DNA from: an uncultured Aquimarina sp.
Lineage (GTDB): Bacteria; Bacteroidota; Bacteroidia; Flavobacteriales; Flavobacteriaceae
Direction: 5' to 3'
Assembly (NCBI GenBank): GCA_947496705.1
Contig: CANMDW010000003.1
Location: 1 to 64,000, forward strand
DNA length: 64,000 bases
Below the pieces are notes generated by a model. It was not told the DNA's origin. It saw only the letters and a program-made list of their open reading frames with translations, and did not search any database. Positions 16,139-25,627 of this stretch are shown here, piece after piece (within the stretch, counting starts at the first letter, position 1; every line of letters begins with the position of its first letter). Made by a program: the position numbers and the translations under genes.

Positions 16139-17018
16139 TTATAATAGCAATTGCTTTTATATTCCATATATTTATTACAAATCTAGCGGATTTTTACTTG
16201 CTAACCATCTACCTATTCTTTCGATATATGTTTTATCGCCTGGTGCTGTTAACATATCCCAACAAAGTTCAATTACTGTACGCATTTATAAATATACAAC
16301 AAGAATACACAAAATCCTGGTGCACCCATTGTGGAAATCCGCAAGTACGGGTATTTTTTCGCTTTTCTTTACAAAAACACCTGGGTATACAACATCATAT
16401 TTCCTCTGGTCGCACTTAGCCCACAACCTGTTTGTATGGGCAACAGATGACAGGGAAATGCTTATCAACCATGGCACCCGACTGGGTCGCCTGGAAAGAA
16501 CAGTCGGTCGCAGTATATAAGCTGTACGAGATTTCAGGTATGCCAATAGAAAACGTTCTGATCTGCTAAGCCGTGTATGCGATGCGGGTAAATATGTATT
16601 TAACCCGAACGATACCAGGGATATATTAGCACCTGTCGAAAAAAGTAAAACCCCTGCTATTACTAGCCCCCGCACTATACAGGGTGTCCCCCGCAGGTAT
16701 ACAGGCCTCCCCCGCGGGTGTATCGGCTTCCCCCGCAGCGGGGGAGGGTATTTTTGATGCAGGGCTTGGTTTTCAAATACGGGAATCGTCGGTCAACCTG
16801 CAGGGACCTTCGTTTTATTTACGGGGATTATTACTGAAGCTCTGTGAAGTCTGTCTACTACAGGGTTTATAACTTCCCATTACGGCTTGATTATTTGTCT
16901 GGTACAGCTTCAGAAATACCTTCACAAGTACAACTGTGTACTTTCCTTCAGCATGAACAGCCAATTACGCTGGTGGGATTTACACCCACTGGATTACCAC
17001 AGCGTCGTGGCACACTAA
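16139..17018 (+). repeat. ~0.9-1.1 kb direct repeat, copy 1
   Basis: About 880 bp, nearly identical to 39005-40113 in the same orientation. It starts with a near-palindrome (16140-16161), contains a 21-bp tandem array (16667-16750), and ends GGCACACTAA. It has only short overlapping open frames on both strands with no recognisable domain, so I treat it as non-coding. It is richer in G+C than its surroundings. The two copies bracket the first polysaccharide locus. Confidence 0.9.
16667..16750 (+). repeat. 21-bp tandem repeat array, 4 units
   Basis: Four 21-bp units, each beginning CCCCCGC followed by 14 variable bases. The fourth unit, with GGGGGAGGG, terminates the array. The corresponding array in copy 2 has 14 units. 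Confidence 0.9.
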
Positions 17019-17379
17019 CGTCGAAGTAAACTCAGCCTTAGCCTGTTCTTTTTTGTGTTGAAATAGAAATTCAAAAAGCGTATTTTAATTGGGTAAATCC
17101 AAGTCAGAAATGGTATAAGTTAAATAAAAAGCATCCTTAATCGTTTTTGGGTAACAAATCGGCCACAGAAAAAATAAAATTCAGCAGAGGCCTTGCGTAT
17201 AAAAACATTTGAACATTAGGTTTAAGTCCTGCTAGAGAGACAGGTTCTTTTTGTGAAAATTAAATCAACAACCTCGGAGCAAGCTCACGAGGTATGTTTC
17301 CGAAAATACATTTTGTTTTCGAGGCAAGCCTGCCTGGATCGGCACACAGGCCTCGGGGAATTAAACCCTCTATGGGGGA
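17019..17379. other. gene-free stretch with several hairpins
   Basis: No gene is seen. The stretch contains hairpins CCTCG/CGAGG (17272-17292), CGAAAA/TTTTCG (17301-17321) and CGAGGC.../GCCTCG (17320-17355, with inner GCCTG/CAGGC). These lie at the 3' end of the ROK gene on the minus strand. None is followed by a clear T-run, so a terminator role is possible but unproven. Confidence 0.55.
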
Positions 17380-18606
17380 TTAAATAAGCGCTAAAATCCT
17401 GTTTCTGGCAATTAAGCCTCCACCAATTATCCCCGCTCTATTCTCCAGGGTAGATACCTTCAATTGAGTATCAGTATTCATTAAACTTAATGAATACTTA
17501 TTAATAGCGCTTTTTATAGGAAGGCGAATGTAGTCTCCGGTTAAGCTGAGGCTTCCTCCTAATATAACTAATTCAGGATTAAAAAGGTTGATGAGTAAAG
17601 CAATTCCCTTACCAATTTTCTCTCCGATTTCTGCTATAAGTTCAATAGATAAGAAATCATCGTTGTTTGCTGCATTAATTATATCTTCTAATTTTACTGT
17701 ATGTGTATCAACTTTATCTGCAGTAATCGATGTAGAAGATCCCTCTTTCAATTTTTCTTTAAATAATCGTATAAGTGCCCACCCCGAAGCTTCTGTTTCC
17801 AGACATCCTTTTTTTCCACATCGGCAAATAATCTCATTATCAAATAGTGGAATGTGACCAAACTCTCCACTGTAGCCTGACTTACCATAATATAATTGGC
17901 TATCGATCATGATGCCCATTCCAATACCATAGTCCAAATTGAGGAATAGCACATCTTTTTCATCTTTTACCACACCCACACTAAATTCGCCATAGGCCAT
18001 AGCCCGCGAATCATTTTCAAGAAATACTTTTATGCCAATTTGCTTCTCGATAATTTTACTTAGCGGATCTTCATGAAAATGAAAGAAACTATAGCTATAA
18101 CCGGTAGCATAATTTATCCGTCCGGACAGGTTAATGCCAATCCCTAAAATTTTTTCCTTTGGGATATTAATTTCATCTATAAAATCAATAATGATCTTAC
18201 ATAAAGCATCTAAAGATTCTTGATCGTTGTTTAAAACATAAGGACATTTTTCCACTACCTTTACGAGCTCTTTTTGGAAATCGGTTAGGCCGATATTCAC
18301 GTAATTGTGTTTTACATCAATACCCATAAAAAAACCTGAATCAGCAACAAGACCGTACAAATTTGGCCTCCTGCCCCCGGTAGATCCAACTTTACCATGA
18401 TCTTTGACAAGGCCATCTTCCATTAGTTCATTTATAGCAGCAGTAACTTTTGGAACACTTAAATTCACTTCATTACTAATTTCAGCAATAGTGGTATTTC
18501 CGGAGTTTGAAAAGAAGCTAATGATCTGTTTCTTTAAGTTTACATTTTTGTACGCTACTCCTGTCGGGTTATCACTATTTAACTCTTCAAAAAAAGTTTT
18601 ACTCAT
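17380..18606 (-). CDS. ROK family transcriptional regulator
   Basis: A 408-aa NagC/XylR-type regulator. An N-terminal winged helix (about 25-75: 'TTIAEISNEVNLSVPKVTAAI', then GRRPNLYGL) is followed by a ROK sugar-kinase-like domain with 'FLNLDYGIGMGI' and the zinc motif CRCGKKGCLE. Regulators of this type usually bind a sugar or sugar phosphate and release DNA. It diverges from the FAD oxidoreductase and is the natural regulator of the 19320-38879 locus. ROK regulators frequently sense amino sugars, which fits the RenBP-like epimerase. Confidence 0.88.
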   Translation of the reverse strand: MSKTFFEELNSDNPTGVAYKNVNLKKQIISFFSNSGNTTIAEISNEVNLSVPKVTAAINELMEDGLVKDHGKVGSTGGRRPNLYGLVADSGFFMGIDVKHNYVNIGLTDFQKELVKVVEKCPYVLNNDQESLDALCKIIIDFIDEINIPKEKILGIGINLSGRINYATGYSYSFFHFHEDPLSKIIEKQIGIKVFLENDSRAMAYGEFSVGVVKDEKDVLFLNLDYGIGMGIMIDSQLYYGKSGYSGEFGHIPLFDNEIICRCGKKGCLETEASGWALIRLFKEKLKEGSSTSITADKVDTHTVKLEDIINAANNDDFLSIELIAEIGEKIGKGIALLINLFNPELVILGGSLSLTGDYIRLPIKSAINKYSLSLMNTDTQLKVSTLENRAGIIGGGLIARNRILALI

Positions 18607-19319
18607 AGATAATTAAACTTTTAATATTCTCAAATTCACTACTCAATATTAAGCGACTGTTATTATATAAACACAATAGGTTTTCCCCCTGTATTAACCA
18701 AAACATGCAGATACGTCCATTTTTATAAAGAATCTAACATATACAGTTTGTTTTAACCTTAACCTAACACAAGAAAATGTCAACCTATTTGGGAAAATAT
18801 AGTTCAAAAATATGTTTAAATATTTAATTTTAAAATTAGTTGCTTTATTATTAATATAGGATCTAATTAAAATTAACTTAATAAAAAAAATTAATAAGTT
18901 TTGATATTTATTAAATTAAAACTACATTTATTTTTTATTAATCTAAGTTTCCTGAAAAAAGAATGAGCAAGTTCATTTCTTTTGAGATGAGAAACTTCAA
19001 AAAGGAGTCGAAATACTTCAGAATAAAAGTATAACAATTTATTATTTAATGGATTGCCTTTCAAAAAAAAATTAATCATAAGCCCAGGGAAACCGAAGAG
19101 GTTGGACGTAAATCAGGCTACAAAAGAAAAGACTTGGCCTATGTCGCCTTCATTAACGTGCAAACAAGAATGAGTATAAAAACGACCATTAGTCAAATAT
19201 GTGTAATATACCAAAGCGCAAACCAATACAGTTTCCCTTTACACAGTTATACTAAAGCTGATCTTGTTTATGATACCTTTTTAAATTGACAAATTTATTT
19301 ACAATAGAAACTCAGGATA
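18607..19319. promoter_or_regulatory. divergent ROK/FAD intergenic control region
   Basis: A 713-bp AT-rich region between the divergent ROK regulator and the first catabolic gene. I see no convincing gene in it; a short open frame on the plus strand ending near 19290 has no start codon or recognisable domain. The promoters and operators of both directions must lie here. I found no unambiguous operator palindrome by eye. Confidence 0.5.
18644..18676 (-). promoter_or_regulatory. candidate Bacteroidota promoter for the ROK gene
   Basis: On the minus strand TTG (18676-18674) is followed after 22 bases by TAATATTG (18651-18644), one mismatch from the -7 consensus TAnnTTTG. The start codon follows 37 bases later. 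It is tentative. Confidence 0.3.
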
Positions 19320-21209
19320 ATGATACAAAAATCATTCAGGTCAAAGCAGTATTATCTTTTTACAGTATGCATTTTACTTTTATTAAAAGGAGTAACTGCT
19401 TACGGGGAAACCCATAAAACAAAACTTTTGGTAATAGGTGGAAGCACAAGTGGTGTAGCGGCCGGTTTACAAGCTTCCCGCTTAGGGATTGAAACCATAA
19501 TTATTGAACCATCATCCTGGCTTGGAGGAATGTTAACTACTGCTGGAGTTTCTGCCGTAGACGGAAATCATCAATTAGCTTCCGGGATATGGAAAGAGTT
19601 AAGGGATCGCTTGTACAGTTATTACGGAGGGCCTGAAAATGTGGCGACCGGATGGGTTAGTAATACTTTATTTGAGCCCTCGGTCGGAAATATGATTTTG
19701 AAAAGCCTGGTCCAAAATGAAAAAAAACTAACGGTTCATTATGAAAGGAGTTTTTTGACTATTGAAAAGAACAATTTAGGATGGCTCGTAAAAGCAAAAA
19801 ATGTTAACCATAAAACAGAAGTTTACCAATGTGATTTTGTAATCGATGCTACAGAACTTGGTGATGTCATGGCCGCATTACAACTGGAATACGCAATCGG
19901 AATGGATTCACGCGCTAGTACATTAGAGGAACACGCCCCTTTAGAAGCAAATAACATCATCCAGGATTTTACCTACACAGCCATTTTAGAGGATTATGGT
20001 AAACCTGTTAAGATAAAAAAACCAAAAAGCTTTGTAAAAGAAGACTTCGAATGCGCTTGTGATCAAGAAGATGGAGATGAAAAACCCAGTGATAACTGCC
20101 GGGAGATGCTTGAATATGCACGTTTACCCAATAATAAGTATTTAATTAATTGGCCGAATTGCGGAAATGACTTTTATGCCAATATCGTTACTGCAAATAA
20201 AAAAGAAAGGCAAGCTATTATTTTAGAAGCAAAACAGCATACTGTAAACTTTATATATTACATACAACATGAATTAGGTTTTAATACACTTGGGATTGCC
20301 AAAAACGAATTTCCATCAAAGGACGGTCTGCCGCTCATTCCATATTATCGCGAGTCCAGAAGATTGAAAGGTAAAGCTTATCTCACAGCACGTCATCTGG
20401 AGAATCCATATCATCAACCTGAAAAATATTACAGAACCGGGATTGCCGTGGGAAATTATCCTATTGACCATCATCACAAAAAAAATCCTGAAGCCCCAAA
20501 AATCGATTTTATCAATATAAAAATACCTGCTTATAATGTTCCCATAGGCGTTCTTATTCCTGATGAGCAGGTTTCTGATTTTTTGGTAGCCGAAAAAAGC
20601 ATTAGCGTAAGTAACATCGTGAACGGTACAACCCGTTTACAGCCGGTAGTACTGGGAATTGGGCAGGGGGCAGGAACGATTGCCGCGGTTTGTTTACAGC
20701 AAAATTTACAACCCTGGCAGGTTTCCATTAGAGAAGTACAAAATAAACTGTTGAAATCAGGAGCCTGCATTATGCCCTATATAGATGTGCCATTACAGGA
20801 TCCTGATTTTGAAGTGATTCAAAAAATTGGGGCAACTGGTATTATTAAAGGTATAGGAATACCCTACAAATGGGCCAATGAAGCTTGGTTTTATCCAGAG
20901 CATAGAATAAGTGAATATGAGATGATAAAAGGCTTGCAGGATTTTTATAAAGGTGTAGTGAATACTCAGGGAAGTGGTAAACCATTAAGCTTGCAATTTT
21001 TAATACACGCCATAAAAGAAATTGACCCCGAAATGACCGATGAGATTTTAATGAATAATTTAAAGCCTATACTAGGTGGTGATAAATTGGATAAGGAAAT
21101 GATTTTATCCAGAAGGACATCAGCATTAATCATTAACCATATACTGCATCCTTTTGAGATCCCAGTCAATTTTAAAGGAATTCCTGATTTTCAGATAAAA
21201 AACAACTAG
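19320..21209 (+). CDS. secreted FAD-dependent oxidoreductase
   Basis: A 629-aa protein with an N-terminal signal peptide (about 1-28) and an FAD-binding Rossmann motif 'LLVIGGSTSGVAAGLQASRLG' (about 36-56), then 'GGMLTTAG', an FAD-dependent oxidoreductase domain (PF12831 type), and a C-terminal 'RLQPVVLGIGQGAGTIAA' segment. Such proteins are common in Bacteroidota glycan loci and are often misnamed xanthan lyase; their substrate is not established. It is the first gene of the rightward locus and is followed by the symporter after 22 bp. Confidence 0.85.
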   Translation: MIQKSFRSKQYYLFTVCILLLLKGVTAYGETHKTKLLVIGGSTSGVAAGLQASRLGIETIIIEPSSWLGGMLTTAGVSAVDGNHQLASGIWKELRDRLYSYYGGPENVATGWVSNTLFEPSVGNMILKSLVQNEKKLTVHYERSFLTIEKNNLGWLVKAKNVNHKTEVYQCDFVIDATELGDVMAALQLEYAIGMDSRASTLEEHAPLEANNIIQDFTYTAILEDYGKPVKIKKPKSFVKEDFECACDQEDGDEKPSDNCREMLEYARLPNNKYLINWPNCGNDFYANIVTANKKERQAIILEAKQHTVNFIYYIQHELGFNTLGIAKNEFPSKDGLPLIPYYRESRRLKGKAYLTARHLENPYHQPEKYYRTGIAVGNYPIDHHHKKNPEAPKIDFINIKIPAYNVPIGVLIPDEQVSDFLVAEKSISVSNIVNGTTRLQPVVLGIGQGAGTIAAVCLQQNLQPWQVSIREVQNKLLKSGACIMPYIDVPLQDPDFEVIQKIGATGIIKGIGIPYKWANEAWFYPEHRISEYEMIKGLQDFYKGVVNTQGSGKPLSLQFLIHAIKEIDPEMTDEILMNNLKPILGGDKLDKEMILSRRTSALIINHILHPFEIPVNFKGIPDFQIKNN

Positions 21210-21231
21210 TTAAAAGTATACCCTACACTAT

Positions 21232-23067
21232 ATGTCATTAGCTTTTATAGATATCATCATTTTACTGATTTACATCGCAGGAATTTTGGGTATTGGGTTT
21301 TACATTTCTAAAAAAGCCTCCAGGAATTTACAATCCTATTTTTTAGGGGGAAACAAAATTAAATGGTACTACTTGGGCCTTAGTAATGCTTCTGGTATGT
21401 TTGATATCTCGGGGACGATGTGGACTGTCGCGATATTGTTTATTTATGGATTAAAAAGTGCCTGGATCCCCTGGTTATGGCCCGTATGGAACCAGGTTTT
21501 TATTTTTGTATACCTGGCTATCTGGTTGCACAGATCTAAAGTAATGACGGGAGCCGAATGGATAACCTTCCGCTTTGGCGATGGGAAAAGTGCTACATTA
21601 TCGCATATCATTGTAGTTATTTTTGCTGTCATTAGTGTGGTTGGGTTTATAGCCTATTTTTTTGAAGGTATTGGTAAATACTGCACGGCTATTTTACCTT
21701 GGGACCTGGGGTTTTTTATAGGGGATCTAGCGGTGAGTTCAGAAAGGGCTTATGGCTTACTTGTATGTATTCTTACAGCATTGTATACTATAAAAGGAGG
21801 TATGTATAGTGTGGTAGCAACAGAGGTCATGCAATTTGTCATTATGACAATTTCTTGCTTCATCATTGGTTATATAGCGTATATATCTGTATCGGCAGAC
21901 CAGATTAACGCGGCAATACCAGTGGGTTGGAAAGACTTGACATTTGGTTGGCGACTGGATGTAGACTGGCAGAATACTGCGCTACCAAACATTACCAATA
22001 AAATAGAAGAAGATGGTTTTGGCCTTTTTGGCATCTTATTTATGATGATGCTCTTCAAAGGAATTTTCGCTTCTATTGCAGGCCCGGTGCCAAGCTATGA
22101 CATGCAGCGTATTTTATCGGCCAGAAAACCGTCGGAAGCTGCAAAAATGAGCTTTACTACTATTTGGGTGTTGTATATCCCACGATATTTAATGGTAGCA
22201 GGTTTTACGGTTTTGGCTTTGGTGTATTTAACTCCCGAGCTAAAGGGAATGGGAGCTAATGTTGACTTTGAGAAAATACTACCGCTGGCCATTAACAAAT
22301 TTGTTCCGGCAGGGTTTAAAGGACTATTGCTTGCAGGGTTTTTAGCTGCATTTATGGGTACTTTTTCTGCTTTTGTGAACTCTGCTCCGGCGTATTTGGT
22401 GAATGACATATATAAGAAATACATTAATCCTAATGGAAATGATAAAAGATATATCAGGCTTAGTATCATCGCTTCTACTGTGTTGGTCATCTTAGGGATT
22501 ATTTTCGGGTTTTATGCGTCTTCGCTAAATAAGCTTACACTCTGGTTAACCTCTGCATTATATGGAGGATATATAGCGGCCAATGTGCTAAAATGGGTTT
22601 GGTGGAGATTTACCGGCCTGGGGTATTTTTATGGAATGCTTTTTGGGTTATTGGCATCCACCATAAAGCTGTTTTTCTTCCCTGAGATCATCGATATCTA
22701 TGTATTTCCTATAATTTTTGGATTTTCTCTGGCCGGAAGTATTTTTGGCACCTATCTAAAACCCTTGGAAAATCGGGAGGCGGTTAAAGAATTTTATAGA
22801 AAAACCAGGCCTTGGGGCTTTTGGGGTCCTATCAGGAAAGAAGTTATGGAAGAAAACCCTGGTTTTGAGCCAAATAGATCAGGGAAAAGAGATGCTATTA
22901 ATATTCTTACAGGTATTATCTGGCAATTCTCACAAGTAGTTATCCCAATCTACTTTATGATCAAAGAAAATTATTATGCATTCGCCTGGGCAGTTGTACT
23001 ATTAATAACCACATATCTTTTAAAGAAAAATTGGTGGGATAAACTAGAGGAAGCTGATAAAGAATAA
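21232..23067 (+). CDS. sodium:solute symporter (SSS family)
   Basis: A 611-aa inner-membrane protein with about 13-14 hydrophobic helices; it starts with 'IIILLIYIAGILGIGFYISKKA' and 'SYFLGGNKIKWYYLGLSNASG', typical SSS N-terminal features. It would import a sugar released in the periplasm with sodium. Its position after the oxidoreductase and before DUF4434 and the epimerase suggests that the solute is an amino sugar or neutral hexose, but the substrate cannot be read from the sequence. Confidence 0.88.
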   Translation: MSLAFIDIIILLIYIAGILGIGFYISKKASRNLQSYFLGGNKIKWYYLGLSNASGMFDISGTMWTVAILFIYGLKSAWIPWLWPVWNQVFIFVYLAIWLHRSKVMTGAEWITFRFGDGKSATLSHIIVVIFAVISVVGFIAYFFEGIGKYCTAILPWDLGFFIGDLAVSSERAYGLLVCILTALYTIKGGMYSVVATEVMQFVIMTISCFIIGYIAYISVSADQINAAIPVGWKDLTFGWRLDVDWQNTALPNITNKIEEDGFGLFGILFMMMLFKGIFASIAGPVPSYDMQRILSARKPSEAAKMSFTTIWVLYIPRYLMVAGFTVLALVYLTPELKGMGANVDFEKILPLAINKFVPAGFKGLLLAGFLAAFMGTFSAFVNSAPAYLVNDIYKKYINPNGNDKRYIRLSIIASTVLVILGIIFGFYASSLNKLTLWLTSALYGGYIAANVLKWVWWRFTGLGYFYGMLFGLLASTIKLFFFPEIIDIYVFPIIFGFSLAGSIFGTYLKPLENREAVKEFYRKTRPWGFWGPIRKEVMEENPGFEPNRSGKRDAINILTGIIWQFSQVVIPIYFMIKENYYAFAWAVVLLITTYLLKKNWWDKLEEADKE

Positions 23068-23126
23068 GGAAAAGTACCAAAAACCAGGCAACGAAAAATT
23101 GTAAAGAACAAGAAATTAAGAAACAG

Positions 23127-24059
23127 ATGAAGATTACAGGAACATTTATCGATGAAATTTCACATGATATTCCACATCAGAACTGGGGAAAAAAGGAATG
23201 GGACGTAGACTTTGGGCACATGAAAGCAATCGGTATAGATACTGTAATCATGATTCGGTCGGGCTACCGAAAATTTATAACATATCCCAGTAGTTACCTA
23301 ATAAAGGCACATGATTGCTATGAGCCTCCGATAGACTTAGTGGAGCTTTTCCTGAAACTCTCCGACAAATATGGAATGAAATTTTATTTTGGGCTTTATG
23401 ATAGTGGCAAACAGTGGGATAGCGGGAGTATGAACAAAGAAATTGAATCTAATCGGTATGTGATAGACGAGGTCTGGGCCAAATACGGTCATTACAAAAG
23501 TTTCTCTGGGTGGTATTTGAGCATGGAGATCAGCCGAAGAACTGCAGGAGCTATTCTGGCCATTAGTAGTTTGGGCAAACAATGCAAGGAAGTAAGTGGT
23601 AACTTACCCACCTTGATTTCTCCCTGGATCGATGGAAAAAAATCGGTGCCAGCTTCAGAAAACACCCTTACCAAAAAAGATTTTATTAGTGTAAAAGATC
23701 ATGAAAAAGAGTGGGATGAAATATTTGACGGTATCCGGGGAGCAGTGGATGCAGTTGCTTTTCAAGATGGCCATATTGATTATGACCAGCTTCCCGAATT
23801 TTTTATGGTAAACAAAAAACTGGCCGATAAATATGGTTATCAATCCTGGACAAATGCCGAATCTTTCGATCGGGATATGCCCATCAAGTTTTTGCCCATC
23901 AAGTTTGAAAAGCTGAAACTAAAACTGAATGCTGCAGCCAAAGCCGGGTACGATAAAGCCATAACTTTCGAATTCTCCCATTTTATGAGTCCACAATCAG
24001 CTTATTTACAAGCCGTTCATTTGTTTAATCGATACAAAGAATACGTAGCTAAAAAATAA
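23127..24059 (+). CDS. DUF4434 domain-containing putative glycosidase
   Basis: A 310-aa protein resembling DUF4434, a TIM-barrel family related to glycoside hydrolases. Visible hallmarks are the N-terminal 'ITGTFIDEISHDIPHQNWG', then 'MKAIGIDTVIMIRSGYRK', 'MKFYFGLYDSG' and a C-terminal 'YDKAITFEFSHFMSP'. No signal peptide is seen, so it appears cytoplasmic and may act on imported oligosaccharides. It is followed after one base by the epimerase gene, so the two are translationally coupled. Confidence 0.8.
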   Translation: MKITGTFIDEISHDIPHQNWGKKEWDVDFGHMKAIGIDTVIMIRSGYRKFITYPSSYLIKAHDCYEPPIDLVELFLKLSDKYGMKFYFGLYDSGKQWDSGSMNKEIESNRYVIDEVWAKYGHYKSFSGWYLSMEISRRTAGAILAISSLGKQCKEVSGNLPTLISPWIDGKKSVPASENTLTKKDFISVKDHEKEWDEIFDGIRGAVDAVAFQDGHIDYDQLPEFFMVNKKLADKYGYQSWTNAESFDRDMPIKFLPIKFEKLKLKLNAAAKAGYDKAITFEFSHFMSPQSAYLQAVHLFNRYKEYVAKK

Positions 24060-24060
24060 C

Positions 24061-25257
24061 GTGATGAAAGCCTACTACAATCAATATAAAACTGAATTAT
24101 TAAATAATGTAATGCCTTTTTGGCTCAATAATTCAAAAGATGAAGAGCATGGGGGATATTATACCTGCCTTACTCGCAGTGGTAAAGTGTATGATACCGA
24201 TAAATTCCTGTGGCTACAGTGTAGAGAATTGTGGATGTTCTCTGCCTTGTATAATCAGATAGAACAAAAGTTGGAGTGGAGTGACATGGCACTGCATGGA
24301 GCCAATTTTTTGGTAAAACATGGAAGGGATAGTATGGGTGATTGGTATTTTTCATTAAATAAAAAAGGAAAACCTTTAGTGCAACCATATAATATTTTTT
24401 CCGATTGTTTTGCAGCTATGGGTTTTGCAGAATTCTATAAAATCAATACTAAAGAAGAATATGCTAAAATCGCACTAAGTACCTTTAATAACATTCTAAA
24501 GAGGAGAAATAACCCTAAAGGAAAGTATTCCAAAACCGTTACAGAAACACGTAACCTTAAAAATTTCGGTTTACCCATGATCCTCTGTAACCTTTCACTG
24601 GAAATGGAACATCTGCTGGAAAAGAACATTGTTGATGAATTGATAGAAGAGGTAATTAATGAGGTAATGGAGGTATTTTATCAGAAAGATACCGGTTTGA
24701 TAATGGAAAACGTAAATCAGGATGGAAGCACCAATAATTCTTTTGAAGGAAGGCTGATAAACCCAGGGCATATTATGGAAGCCATGTGGTTTATTATAGA
24801 ACTAGGAGAGCGAAAGAACGATAAGGCACTAATCGATAAAGCAGTAGAAATAGCGTTTACAAGCCTGGAGTATGGCTGGGACAAAAAACATGATGGTATT
24901 TTCTATTTTCTTGATGTTGAAGGACATCCTCCCCAACAATTGGAGTGGGACCAGAAATTATGGTGGGTGCATTTGGAAGCATTGGTTTGCATGGCCAAAA
25001 TATACCAGCTAACAGGTATAAAAAAAGCGAATGACTGGTTTGAAAAACTTCATCACTATACCTGGAAACATTTTAAGGATGCTGAATATCCAGAATGGTT
25101 CGGCTATCTAAACAGAAGGGGCGAAATACTTCTCCCACTTAAAGGAGGAAAATGGAAAGGCTGCTTTCATGTTCCCCGCGGACTTCTAAAAGTGGTGCAA
25201 ACCTTAGAAAAAATACCTTCGGCAACTTTAGAAAAAGATAAAAAAATTTCACACTAA
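24061..25257 (+). CDS. AGE family epimerase (RenBP-like N-acylglucosamine 2-epimerase)
   Basis: A 398-aa (alpha/alpha)6-barrel epimerase. It resembles mammalian renin-binding protein, with 'EEHGGYYTCLTRSGKVYDTDKFLWLQCRELWMF' in the N-terminal half, 'INPGHIMEAMWFIIE' and a C-terminal 'CFHVPRGLLKV' that supplies a candidate catalytic His. The expected reaction is interconversion of N-acetylmannosamine and N-acetylglucosamine; mannose/glucose or cellobiose epimerisation is the alternative. Bacteroides nan loci use such an epimerase for sialic acid catabolism, but no sialidase or sialic acid lyase is seen here. Translation may begin at the GTG (24061) or the following ATG. Confidence 0.85.
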   Translation: MMKAYYNQYKTELLNNVMPFWLNNSKDEEHGGYYTCLTRSGKVYDTDKFLWLQCRELWMFSALYNQIEQKLEWSDMALHGANFLVKHGRDSMGDWYFSLNKKGKPLVQPYNIFSDCFAAMGFAEFYKINTKEEYAKIALSTFNNILKRRNNPKGKYSKTVTETRNLKNFGLPMILCNLSLEMEHLLEKNIVDELIEEVINEVMEVFYQKDTGLIMENVNQDGSTNNSFEGRLINPGHIMEAMWFIIELGERKNDKALIDKAVEIAFTSLEYGWDKKHDGIFYFLDVEGHPPQQLEWDQKLWWVHLEALVCMAKIYQLTGIKKANDWFEKLHHYTWKHFKDAEYPEWFGYLNRRGEILLPLKGGKWKGCFHVPRGLLKVVQTLEKIPSATLEKDKKISH

Positions 25258-25627
25258 AATTTATTACAAAATGCTATGCCCTCTTAAATTTTTTGAAGAA
25301 GAGATGAATTTCCAAAAAAACCACAGTTTTTGTTAGACATTCAAACCGGATGATCAATCTAAGCTCCGGAGTGACTTTATATTGGTAGCAGAAAGTATAA
25401 CCGATAACTAAAATCACTCAATCAGAAAATGGATTAAGAGCTGAAAAAAGCTTAAGCCATACTAATAGGAATAAGGGCATATAATTGTTAAATAACGAAT
25501 ATTACTTTATAATATTTTTTAATAAGTTCTTGTTCTTTTATTTATTTATTATTATATTACCTCACCATTTTGCCACTTCGAATGTATCAATTTTTAAAAA
25601 TGACGATTAATTATAATTCAAAGCAAT
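25258..25627. promoter_or_regulatory. intergenic region upstream of susC1
   Basis: A 370-bp gene-free AT-rich region between the epimerase and the SusC gene. It probably holds a separate promoter for the susCD operon. I see no exact TTG...TAnnTTTG promoter, riboswitch or strong hairpin. Confidence 0.45.

Noticed and set aside
16286..16675. 129-aa open frame in repeat copy 1 (and 136-aa equivalent at 39164-39574) on the minus strand
   Set aside because: It is basic and Arg/Ser/Leu-rich with no domain. Overlapping frames on the plus strand are equally open, and the coding pattern is not consistent between the copies.
19050..19290. About 80-codon open frame upstream of the FAD oxidoreductase
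   Set aside because: No start codon near its 5' end, no recognisable domain, and it lies where promoters are expected.
19681..19700. Third occurrence of GGTCGGAAATA
   Set aside because: It is inside the FAD oxidoreductase reading frame and lacks the flanking bases shared by the other two.
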